Source: Candidatus Peregrinibacteria bacterium RIFOXYA2_FULL_41_18 (GTDB lineage Bacteria > Patescibacteriota > Gracilibacteria > UBA1369 > UBA12470). From it: DNA of 64,000 nt. This document shows, one piece after another, positions 28,395 through 35,213 of the stretch. The notes under the pieces are model-generated. The model was not told where the DNA came from and ran no database searches. It saw only the letters and a program-made list of their open reading frames with translations. Where the stretch lies: the NCBI GenBank assembly GCA_001788795.1, contig MFXH01000009.1, positions 1-64,000 on the forward strand, read 5' to 3'. A program made the translations under genes and the position numbers. Position 1 is the first letter of the stretch; each line of letters begins with the position of its first letter.

Positions 28395-29419
28395 TTTCTT
28401 TGTTTAGGTAGTTCCTTGTCAACAGCAACTGCTACAAGATTAAGTTTTGCCATCATATTGTCGAAGGCTTCAGGCGTAATTGATTGATCTCCATCTGTTA
28501 ATGCTTCTGCAGGGTTTGGATGGACTTCAATCATGAGTCCGTCAGCTCCGGCTGCTACTGCTGCCAATGCGACAGGGCAAACTAAGCTTGCGATACCTGT
28601 TGCGTGGCTTGGATCTACAATCAATGGAAGGTGGCTTAATTCTTTTATTCGAGCGACTGCCCCAATCGATAGAGTGTTTCTCATGTCATCTTCGTAAGTT
28701 CTAATACCTCGTTCGCATAGGATTACTTTTTGATTCCCTCCGGCCAAGATGTATTCAGCCGCAAGTAGGAATTCTTTTAGGGTTGCGCAGAGTCCTCTTT
28801 TTAACAGCACGGGTTTTTTGATTTTTCCAAGTTCTTTTAGCATTGTGAAGTTCTGCATATTTCTAGCTCCTACTTGGAAGATGTCAGTGTATTTGCCGAT
28901 GACGTCTATTTGGCTTGAGTCCATGACTTCCGTGATTACAAGCATATCGTTTTCATCGGCGGCTTTTCTGATCATCTTCAGCCCTTTTTCTTCATGTCCT
29001 TGGAATGAGTATGGGGTTGTTCGCGGTTTGAACGCGCCTCCTCTTAAGATTTTTGCTCCCGATCTTGAAACTGCTCTTGCCGTTAGGCTCATCTGTTCTT
29101 GGCTCTCGATACTGCAAGGGCCTGCCATGATTGAGAGCTCTTTTCCGCCGATTTTTATTCCGTTGATGTCTATTACTGTATCTTCGTTTTTTGTTTCTCG
29201 TGCGGCAAGTTTGTAAGGTTTGAGTACAGGCATTACATTGCTGACGCTCGGGAGGGCGCGAAGGTGATTGATGTCTAGTAAGCGTTCATCTCCGATTACT
29301 GCGATTACCGTGCGTTCGGTTCCGTATAATGGAACAGGTTTTAGTTTCTGCGATTCAAGTTCATTTATGATGTGTTCGATGTGCTCTTTTGGAGCGAATC
29401 GTTTCATTACTATAATCAT
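28391..29419 (-). CDS. aroF: 3-deoxy-7-phosphoheptulonate synthase (DAHP synthase)
   Basis: First enzyme of aromatic synthesis (PEP plus erythrose 4-phosphate). A ferredoxin-like N-terminal domain (about 1-75) precedes the barrel, as in the Thermotoga enzyme, where it mediates Tyr/Phe feedback. Barrel landmarks: MAGPCSIES, GGAFKPRTTPYSFQG, QVGARNMQNF, LLKRG, CERGIRTYE and DPSHATG. First gene of aroF-aroB-aroA-MFS-aroK and directly behind the Phe/Tyr attenuator. aroQ/D, aroE, aroC and terminal branch genes are not in the window. Confidence 0.95.
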   Translation of the reverse strand: MIIVMKRFAPKEHIEHIINELESQKLKPVPLYGTERTVIAVIGDERLLDINHLRALPSVSNVMPVLKPYKLAARETKNEDTVIDINGIKIGGKELSIMAGPCSIESQEQMSLTARAVSRSGAKILRGGAFKPRTTPYSFQGHEEKGLKMIRKAADENDMLVITEVMDSSQIDVIGKYTDIFQVGARNMQNFTMLKELGKIKKPVLLKRGLCATLKEFLLAAEYILAGGNQKVILCERGIRTYEDDMRNTLSIGAVARIKELSHLPLIVDPSHATGIASLVCPVALAAVAAGADGLMIEVHPNPAEALTDGDQSITPEAFDNMMAKLNLVAVAVDKELPKQRK

Positions 29420-29540
29420 ATTGTTGGGAGTTAGTAGATTGTAGGTTGCAGATTGCAGATTAGAATGCCTGATAAAGATAAGGTTTCCTTGTTATTTGTG
29501 CAAATTTTTGTGTTGTGTGTGTACCCATGGTTTTTTTGGT

Positions 29541-29574
29541 TAAAAAATAAAAAGGCCCCATGTTTTGCATGAGG
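29541..29574 (-). terminator. Attenuator terminator of the aro operon
   Basis: Minus strand: CCTCATG, loop CAAAA, CATGGGG (one G-U pair), then CC and TTTTTATTTTTTA. Its 5' arm, CCTCATGC (29574-29567), is also perfectly complementary over 8 nt to GCATGAGG (29611-29604), which overlaps the leader stop codon and can act as antiterminator. Confidence 0.85.
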
Positions 29575-29605
29575 TTTGGGTTTATTGTGCTGAAAAATCA
29601 CATCC

Positions 29606-29662
29606 TCATGCTAGGGGGTTAAAGTAGAAGTAAAATGCGAATTGTGAACGGAGTGTTTGCAT
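29606..29662 (-). CDS. Phe/Tyr-rich attenuator leader peptide of the aro operon
   Basis: An 18-codon ORF too short for the ORF track: MQTLRSQFAFYFYFNPLA, then TGA. Six of the seven codons 8-14 are Phe (four) or Tyr (two). Compare the E. coli pheA leader, also Phe-rich. It begins about 20 nt after the predicted transcription start and has no SD, like most genes here. The last Phe codon lies 9 nt before the antiterminator arm GCATGAGG. A ribosome waiting at the Phe/Tyr codons would leave that arm free to pair with the terminator 5' arm; a ribosome that reaches the stop codon would cover it, and the terminator would form. This is classical attenuation read from sequence; no homolog search was possible. 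Confidence 0.88.
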   Translation of the reverse strand: MQTLRSQFAFYFYFNPLA

Positions 29663-29681
29663 GTGATGTGTTTGTGATTAG

Positions 29682-29710
29682 CTTTTACTGCTAAATTTTT
29701 AAAAAGTCAA
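29682..29710 (-). promoter_or_regulatory. Promoter of the aro leader and operon
   Basis: Minus strand TTGACT, 17-bp spacer, TAAAAG. The leader ATG is 20 bp after the -10. Confidence 0.65.
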
Positions 29711-29777
29711 TTTTTATTGTTGGTTGAGATTTTTAAGAACTTATGGCTTACTTCCTATGTCTTATGACCTACGACTT

Positions 29778-30488
29778 ATGACTTACGTCTTGCAAGACAC
29801 TCATGCTCATCTCGATTTTTCGGCTTTTGATAAGGATAGGGAAGCTGTGATTGAAAGGGCGAGAAAAGCAGGTTTGCAGAAAATTATTTGTGTCGGGTGT
29901 GACCTTTTGTCTTCCGATAGGTCTATTGAGTTGGCGAAAAAATATGATTTTATTTATGCCTCAATAGGTGTTCATCCGTCTGATGCTGACAAGTGGAATA
30001 CGGATTTGGCGAGCAAATTTATTGTTCAAGCGAAAGAAGAGCAGAAAGTGGTTTCTATAGGCGAGATCGGTTTGGATTATTTCCATTTGGATCATCCTAA
30101 AGAGTTGCAAAAGCGTGTGTTTCGAGAGCAGCTCGATTTGGCGAAGCAGCTTGGGTTGCCTGTGTGTGTGCATATGAGGGAGTCGGCTTCGGATGTTTAT
30201 GATGTGCTTATTGATTCTGGAATTGAGCAAGTGACACTGCATTGTTTTAATGAAGGATTGGAGTTTGCGCAAAAGGCGTGGGCTAGGGGATGGGTGCTTG
30301 GGTTTGGGGGAACAATTACTTATCCGAAAAATGAGGAGTTGCGCAAAGTTGTTGCTGCGTGTCCTTCTGAATTGTTTGTGCTTGAGACCGATTGTCCGTT
30401 TTTGCCTCCGCAAAGCCATAGGGGAGAACGAAATGAGCCGGTGTATGTGATTGAGGTAGCGAAGATGGTTAGTGCCTTAAGGAGTTAG
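29778..30488 (+). CDS. tatD: TatD-family metal-dependent DNase
   Basis: TIM-barrel hydrolase with a two-metal site: DTHAHLD at the N-terminus, IGEIGLDYFHLDHP near 95, CVHMRESA near 130, LHCFNE near 155 and LETDCPFLPP near 210. The ATG at 29778 (MTYVLQDTHAHL) is chosen since upstream codons of the ORF track come from a tacgacttatgac repeat. Divergent from the aro leader. The 3' end overlaps the convergent 647-aa gene by 20 bp. TatD proteins act in DNA repair/degradation or as D-aminoacyl-type hydrolases; the exact substrate is not readable. Confidence 0.93.
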   Translation: MTYVLQDTHAHLDFSAFDKDREAVIERARKAGLQKIICVGCDLLSSDRSIELAKKYDFIYASIGVHPSDADKWNTDLASKFIVQAKEEQKVVSIGEIGLDYFHLDHPKELQKRVFREQLDLAKQLGLPVCVHMRESASDVYDVLIDSGIEQVTLHCFNEGLEFAQKAWARGWVLGFGGTITYPKNEELRKVVAACPSELFVLETDCPFLPPQSHRGERNEPVYVIEVAKMVSALRS

Positions 30489-32412
30489 CGTGTTCCGGAT
30501 CTATCCATGTTGAATATGTTATCCATCTCGGATTATTGCTGTCTGTTATTTGTGAATCGGGATCTGTTAGAAGTTCTTCTATGGCGGATCTTACTGCGTC
30601 GCCTGTTGTTGCTATTGCATTTGCCACTTCTGCATCATTTCTTTCGTTTTCTATTATTTTACGCATTAGCATTTTTGCATGTTCTCGGATTGTTGTAGGA
30701 GTTCTTTTCCCTCTTCTAAGTACTGTTTCCGTTTCTGTTTCGTCAATTATGATTCTTGCAAGATCGCCTATGTATTTACTTAGACTTGTTACGTAAGCGC
30801 CTGACCCTCGAAATCTTTCAACAAGACCCAATTCATCTGCTATTGTAGCGTTTTTCTTTGCTTCATATCTTGAATGGTCTTGTCCTATTTCTTGCTCCGG
30901 TACGTGTTCCACTATTTGTATTTCAAGAGGGACGCCTCTGAGCGTTTTTATTCTTGATGTATTGCCGTGAGACGTTATTTCTTCAGAAGAGATTTCAATA
31001 TCATAATCTTCCGGGATTATAGATCCCGCTTGTTTTATCAGGTTTGATATTCTAACAAGTTCGTTTCTCTCTTTTTTGGCTTTTGTCAGTTTATTTCTTG
31101 CATTTTCTTTTTTAGTCCCTTTCGATAGACATTCAATTTTGTGTTCTAGTTCAGCTATCTCTAGATTTTTTGCTGATATATTTATTGCCAGTGCTCTTTT
31201 CAGTTTGCTTCTTCTCGGCTGCGGTATTGTTATGGTTGTACTTAATATTCTTTGTGCGCAAGTTGAAGCCATGCATGCTTGTTGCAGTTCTCTTGCTATT
31301 CCAAGGACAGTTTCGTATTTGATATTCGGTCTATATGTAAGTCCGAATTTTATTCTTTTTTGCTTACCTGTCGTGGCAGGATTTTGTTCCTGTGCTACTG
31401 ATGGATCTGCGTATTCATCTCGGCCTTCTCCTCTTATTATATTAGTTCCTAATATGTTCTGCAGTATATGAGCTATAATCGTTATCGTTTCGGCTCTTTC
31501 TTCTTCGGACATACTTTCTAGAGATCCTTTTGGGAATTCTATCCTCATTCTCTCAATATCCAAGATTTCGCCTTCTATGTGATCTATGTTCTTGTTTAGA
31601 CATTTGAGTAATACGGATAATTCGGATTTTCCTGTTGCATCAACATATAGTACAGGTTGGTCTTCGTATAGATTTCCGTTTTCGTCTTGAAATATATTTA
31701 GTTTGACTCCTTGTTTCCATCTCTTTCGTTCGTGTTTACTCATTGTTTCAGGAATTTCTTTCGCGAATTCTATGTTTTCTCCCTGAGGATTAAAAAAAGT
31801 CTCTTCTATTACCGGCTTTGTTTCATCGTTTTTGCGTGCTCTTGCGCATGCTTGTCTTACATCTTCTATGAGGTTCTTTGCGATTGCTTCAACTTTTGGT
31901 TGTTCATATCCTCTTCGAATGCTGTTGATAATGTGCATTATTGCAACTTTTATTATTGCTTGATGCACCCTAGACATTGATACTTCGTCTGTTGGTATTG
32001 TTTTTTGTATTATTTCAATAAGTTCTACCGGATTGTGAATTTCTTTTATAGGTTTTCCATTTGGATCGGTCTTGGTATTTATTCTTAAGAAATTTTGTCC
32101 GAATATCTTTTGCATTGCTTGATTTGCGCTTGTTCCCATATTCATCATCTCCATCTCCAAGTCTCGATCTATTTCTTCTTCGCCGAACCATATTCTCAAA
32201 ACTGATTCCGGAGTTTCAAATCCTATAGTTTCGAAAACGGAAAATATTAATTTTTCGAGGGAGTTTTCTCTTCTGTTGGGTGCTCTTTGTGATTTTTCTT
32301 TTGCAGGCTGCTTGAATTCGTCAAATATTATTATATCTCCAAAAGAGCTTCTGCTTATGTCTTTTCTCAGACTTGGTCCTTGTTTTTGTTGTTCTGGTTG
32401 GCTTGGATTCAT
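30469..32412 (-). CDS. Large hypothetical protein, possible degenerate RelA/SpoT-like fold
   Basis: 647 aa, soluble, no signal peptide. Not recognised with confidence. Residues 1-50 are polar; about 50-210 helical; 235-400 mixed alpha-beta with EILDIERMRIEF and RDEYADPS; 400-450 a Lys-rich coiled-coil; then LRGVPLEIQIVEHVPEQEIGQDHSRYEAKKN near 520. The EIQIVEH...EIGQDHSRYEAKK stretch is reminiscent of the end of RelA/SpoT synthetase domains (EIQIRT...A..G..AHW.YK), with the earlier DIERMRI and RDEYADP blocks in the expected order. The spacing is unusual and a catalytic role is doubtful. It converges on tatD. Confidence 0.55.
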   Translation of the reverse strand: MNPSQPEQQKQGPSLRKDISRSSFGDIIIFDEFKQPAKEKSQRAPNRRENSLEKLIFSVFETIGFETPESVLRIWFGEEEIDRDLEMEMMNMGTSANQAMQKIFGQNFLRINTKTDPNGKPIKEIHNPVELIEIIQKTIPTDEVSMSRVHQAIIKVAIMHIINSIRRGYEQPKVEAIAKNLIEDVRQACARARKNDETKPVIEETFFNPQGENIEFAKEIPETMSKHERKRWKQGVKLNIFQDENGNLYEDQPVLYVDATGKSELSVLLKCLNKNIDHIEGEILDIERMRIEFPKGSLESMSEEERAETITIIAHILQNILGTNIIRGEGRDEYADPSVAQEQNPATTGKQKRIKFGLTYRPNIKYETVLGIARELQQACMASTCAQRILSTTITIPQPRRSKLKRALAINISAKNLEIAELEHKIECLSKGTKKENARNKLTKAKKERNELVRISNLIKQAGSIIPEDYDIEISSEEITSHGNTSRIKTLRGVPLEIQIVEHVPEQEIGQDHSRYEAKKNATIADELGLVERFRGSGAYVTSLSKYIGDLARIIIDETETETVLRRGKRTPTTIREHAKMLMRKIIENERNDAEVANAIATTGDAVRSAIEELLTDPDSQITDSNNPRWITYSTWIDPEHANSLRH

Positions 32413-32502
32413 GGGCGGTTTGCAAATTATCGCTAAAGTTTTCTTTAGAGTGGTTTCTGTTGGCAGTTTCTAGCGTCAGTATATCTTGAAACTTGACTTT
32501 TG

Positions 32503-33768
32503 TCAAATTTGTTTCGCGACAAGTCCCATCTTCTCAACCTGTTTTCTTGCCTCTTCCAGTTTTAGATTGCTTATTGTGTCTCCTGTCAGGCTCATTTCTC
32601 CGATGGCTATTCTGTTTTTAGGTATCGGCATACGTCTATATGACGATATAAGTGCTTCTATGACGGCTTGATCGGTTAGTGGGTCGCGGATGCGAATTCC
32701 TCCTGTTACATTGATGTAAACATCATAATTGCTCAAGTCGACTTTGAAGTGTTTTTGAAGGACTGCGATAAGGAGATTCAGGCGGTTTAGGTCGTAGCCG
32801 GAAGTGGTTCTTTTCGGGTATCCGAAATGGGTTTGGTTTACGAGTGCTTGTATTTCTACAACTATAGGGCGTGATCCTTCTATTATTAGGCTTAGGATTG
32901 AGCCGACTTTATCTTCTGTTCTGTGGGTTAGAATTTCTTCCGATGGATTCGGGCATTCTTCCAGTCCTCGCTCAGACATCTTGAAAATTCCTATTTCGTT
33001 AGTTGATCCGAATCTGTTTTTCGGTGTTCTTAAGATTCTGAGCTGTTGGTACCGGTCGCCTTCGAATTGAAGGACTGTATCTACCAAGTGTTCGAGTGTT
33101 TTCGGACCTGCGAGCATACCGTCTTTTGTAACATGGCCGATTATGATCGCCGTTATCCCGTTTTTCTTGCAATATCCGAGCAATTCTTCCGTGCAGAATC
33201 TTACTTGTGTGATTGATCCGGGGGTGCTTGGGATCATATCCGTTCCGACGACTTGAATTGAGTCTACTATTAGCAATTCCGGTTTCTCAATTTCAGTCGT
33301 TGCGACTATTGTTTCGAGTCGAGATTCATTCGCTATTTTTATGTTTGGGTTAGCCGTATTTAGCCTATACGCGCGTTCTTGCAGTTGATATTCGGATTCT
33401 TCTCCTGATATGAGAAGAACTTTCTTGTTTTGGCTTGCGATTGCGTTTGCGATTTGGAGTGTGAGTGTTGATTTTCCGATTCCCGGTTCTCCTGTTAGAA
33501 GTGTGAATGATGCTTGTAAAAATCCTCCTCCGATTGTTCGGTCGAGTTCTTCAATCCCAGTTTTCATTCTGCGGTTTTCGCTTTTTTCGAATGTTGCGAT
33601 TGATGATGTTTTTGTTGGGGCGGATTTGAGGCCTGTTGTCCTTTTCGCTTGAGCTTCTTCTATCTGTTCTTGGAGCGTATTCCATTCTCCACATTGCGGA
33701 CATTGGCCGGCCCATGCGGGGTTCTTATATTGGCAAGATGTGCAAATGTAGGAGATTTTTGGTTTCAT
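32503..33768 (-). CDS. radA: DNA repair protein RadA
   Basis: RecA-like ATPase that promotes branch migration in recombination. An N-terminal zinc finger (YICTSCQYKNPAWAGQCPQCGEWN), Walker A GEPGIGKSTL near 92, the RadA signature KNRFGSTNEIGIF near 250, and a Lon-like C-terminal domain with a GGIRIRDP stretch. 421 aa, slightly shorter than typical 450. Upstream lies the tRNA cluster promoter on the other strand. No SD. Confidence 0.96.
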   Translation of the reverse strand: MKPKISYICTSCQYKNPAWAGQCPQCGEWNTLQEQIEEAQAKRTTGLKSAPTKTSSIATFEKSENRRMKTGIEELDRTIGGGFLQASFTLLTGEPGIGKSTLTLQIANAIASQNKKVLLISGEESEYQLQERAYRLNTANPNIKIANESRLETIVATTEIEKPELLIVDSIQVVGTDMIPSTPGSITQVRFCTEELLGYCKKNGITAIIIGHVTKDGMLAGPKTLEHLVDTVLQFEGDRYQQLRILRTPKNRFGSTNEIGIFKMSERGLEECPNPSEEILTHRTEDKVGSILSLIIEGSRPIVVEIQALVNQTHFGYPKRTTSGYDLNRLNLLIAVLQKHFKVDLSNYDVYINVTGGIRIRDPLTDQAVIEALISSYRRMPIPKNRIAIGEMSLTGDTISNLKLEEARKQVEKMGLVAKQI

Positions 33769-33850
33769 GAAGTAGAAATGTAGAGTTGAAAATTTATTTA
33801 ATTGTATGGCCTGTATAGTTTAAGCTGCAAACTTATAACTTTTTTTTAAC

Positions 33851-33879
33851 TTGAAAAAACGGGAGTTTGTACATAGAAT
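33851..33879 (+). promoter_or_regulatory. Promoter of the tRNA cluster
   Basis: TTGAAA, 17-bp spacer, TAGAAT, then GCGTCGCTTTTT, which resembles the CTTTCGCTTT start-site block of the 16S and 23S promoters. Confidence 0.65.
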
Positions 33880-33910
33880 AGCGTCGCTTTTTGTGTAAGT
33901 AGAGCGGTTT

Positions 33911-33986
33911 GGGTCAGTAGCTCAGTTGGTAGAGCAGTTGCCTCTTAAGCAATTGGTCGTGGGTTCGAGTCCCACCTGACCCACCA
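33911..33986 (+). tRNA. tRNA-Lys (CTT)
   Basis: Acceptor GGGTCAG/CTGACCC, anticodon loop CTCTTAA giving CTT, T-arm GTGGGTTCGAGTCCCAC, discriminator A and encoded CCA. 76 nt. First of four tRNAs. Confidence 0.95.
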
Positions 33987-34099
33987 GAGTAGAACACAGA
34001 GAGCAGAAAACAGAACACAGATGGTAAAAATAATTTGCTAGAATTTCTTGCGCTACAGTCTTTTCAATGTTACCTTTTTACGGGTTTCTTTGAAAAATC

Positions 34100-34177
34100 G
34101 GCGACGTCGCCAAGTGGTCTAAGGCAGCGGTTTGCAAAACCGCCATCTCGTGGGTTCAAATCCCACCGTCGCCTCCA
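34100..34177 (+). tRNA. tRNA-Cys (GCA)
   Basis: Acceptor GGCGACG/CGTCGCC, anticodon loop TTGCAAA giving GCA, T-arm GTGGGTTCAAATCCCAC, discriminator T (U73, the usual Cys identity base) and encoded CCA. Repeat copy D begins at the next base. Confidence 0.95.
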
Positions 34178-34242
34178 CAGCGCAAAGACGCGAAGCATTC
34201 TTTGCGCCATATTATGAGTTGTTTTGCAGAAGGCAAAACTCC
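34178..34242 (-). repeat. GTTTTGC hairpin repeat, copy D
   Basis: Abuts the CCA of tRNA-Cys and stops 4 bp before tRNA-Trp. In the order of the plus strand it reads CAGCGCAAAGACGCGAAGCA..., a hairpin GCGCAAAG/CTTTGCGC, the linker CATATTATGAG, then TTTTGCAGAAGGCAAAA. It matches copy C in most positions. Confidence 0.85.
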
Positions 34243-34246
34243 TTCT

Positions 34247-34321
34247 AGGGGCATAGTGTCAATGGTAGCACGTTGGTCTCCAAAACCAAAAGTTCGGGTT
34301 CGAACCCTGATGCCCCTGCCA
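34247..34321 (+). tRNA. tRNA-Trp (CCA)
   Basis: Acceptor AGGGGCA/TGCCCCT, anticodon loop CTCCAAA giving CCA, T-arm CGGGTTCGAACCCTG, discriminator G and encoded CCA. Only the UGG anticodon form is present, in line with TGA being a stop. The second-family hairpin begins 4 bp downstream. Confidence 0.95.
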
Positions 34322-34325
34322 CGCA

Positions 34326-34442
34326 GGTTTTTGAATTATTTTCGTATGGATTCACTTCCTGTTTTCTCGGCCGTCTAGCTACCGCTTAGACGACTTTCGA
34401 AAACATGAGCGTTGCAGATATATCCAAAACAATTCAAAAACC
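34326..34442 (+). repeat. GTTTTC/GAAAAC compound hairpin element, copy 1
   Basis: Outer inverted repeat GGTTTTTGAATT ... AATTCAAAAACC (12 bp perfect). The inner block GTTTTC...CGTCTAGC TACC GCTTAGACG...GAAAAC folds into a second hairpin with one bulge. The inner 65 bp recur at 62650-62761, but the outer arms differ there. Confidence 0.9.
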
Positions 34443-34508
34443 TTTATGTTATATGTTTGACCTAATTTTTTTGAATATGTAAAATCCCTATCGGTTTTTG
34501 AAAATTTG

Positions 34509-34593
34509 CCCGGGTGGTGGAATGGTAGACACGCAGGACTTAAAATCCTGTCTCAGCAATGGGGTGAGGGTTCGAGTCCCTCCTCGGGCACCA
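34509..34593 (+). tRNA. tRNA-Leu (TAA)
   Basis: Class II tRNA of 85 nt. Acceptor GCCCGGG/CTCGGGC (one G-U), anticodon loop CTTAAAA giving TAA, long variable arm, T-arm GAGGGTTCGAGTCCCTC, encoded CCA. Repeat F starts at the next base. Confidence 0.95.
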
Positions 34594-34640
34594 TAGGCCG
34601 GTAGCGAAGCGGACGGCCCATATTATCAAATCGTTTTGTT
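34594..34640 (+). repeat. Hairpin repeat docked at tRNA-Leu (copy F)
   Basis: GGCCGGTAGCGAAGCGGACGGCC hairpin followed by CATATTATCAAATCGTTTTG. It shares the linker and the start of the GTTTTGC arm with the other copies, but its second hairpin is lost. Confidence 0.55.
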
Positions 34641-34649
34641 GTCTGCTCT

Positions 34650-35213
34650 CTATTTCACTTCCAAGCTTTCAATCATATGTATGGCTGTTTCGACTACGAA
34701 TTGATCTTCATCAGGGAGTAATGTTGCTGTCGCAATATAACCGAATCCTTTGTTTATTCCGTATATTTGCGTGAACTGAAGTAGGTCGCCATCAACCGAG
34801 TTTCTACCTTGGAAAACTGTCATGTAAGTAGGGGAGAGTTGTCCGCCTACGTTTATGTTTATTTCTGTTTTTTCAAGTAGTTTGTAATCTATTAATGATT
34901 CGGAATGCGATTGTAGCATTTCAAGTGCGTAATCGCCGTTGCTCAAGCCTTCTTCTACTGTGTTTGCGACTATGTTTATGTTTGCAATGAACTGGTCGTT
35001 TTTGACGTTATTTCTGAATGCCGCAATGGTGTTTTGAGGGTAGTTGGATGTAAACTCGGTAATTACCTCCCAGTCGTTTGGTACTTGAATTGAATATGAA
35101 TTGTTTCCGTAAGCGTAATAGAGTGGGTTGTTTTCGGTCGTGCTTGTTGTTGTGCTTGAGCATCCGCTTATGACAAGAATTCCAGCGAGAAAAGATATTA
35201 ATGCTTTTTTCAT
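34650..35213 (-). CDS. Lipoprotein with PsbP/DcrB-like domain
   Basis: 187 aa. Lipoprotein signal [20 protein letters not shown] with a proper lipobox (ISGC). A Thr/Ser linker is followed by a single domain resembling PsbP/Mog1/DcrB folds ([15 protein letters not shown], then beta strands and a final [12 protein letters not shown] helix). Such proteins sit on the outer face of the membrane; role unknown. The start overlaps the stop of the Clp ATPase gene by 4 bp, so it is in the same transcript. Confidence 0.8.
   Translation of the reverse strand: MKKALISFLAGILVISGCSSTTTSTTENNPLYYAYGNNSYSIQVPNDWEVITEFTSNYPQNTIAAFRNNVKNDQFIANINIVANTVEEGLSNGDYALEMLQSHSESLIDYKLLEKTEININVGGQLSPTYMTVFQGRNSVDGDLLQFTQIYGINKGFGYIATATLLPDEDQFVVETAIHMIESLEVK

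Noticed and set aside
34326-34442. Integron attC site
   Set aside because: Folded structure is suggestive, but GTTRRRY/RYYYAAC boxes are absent, there is no integrase or cassette array, and the copies are 28 kb apart.
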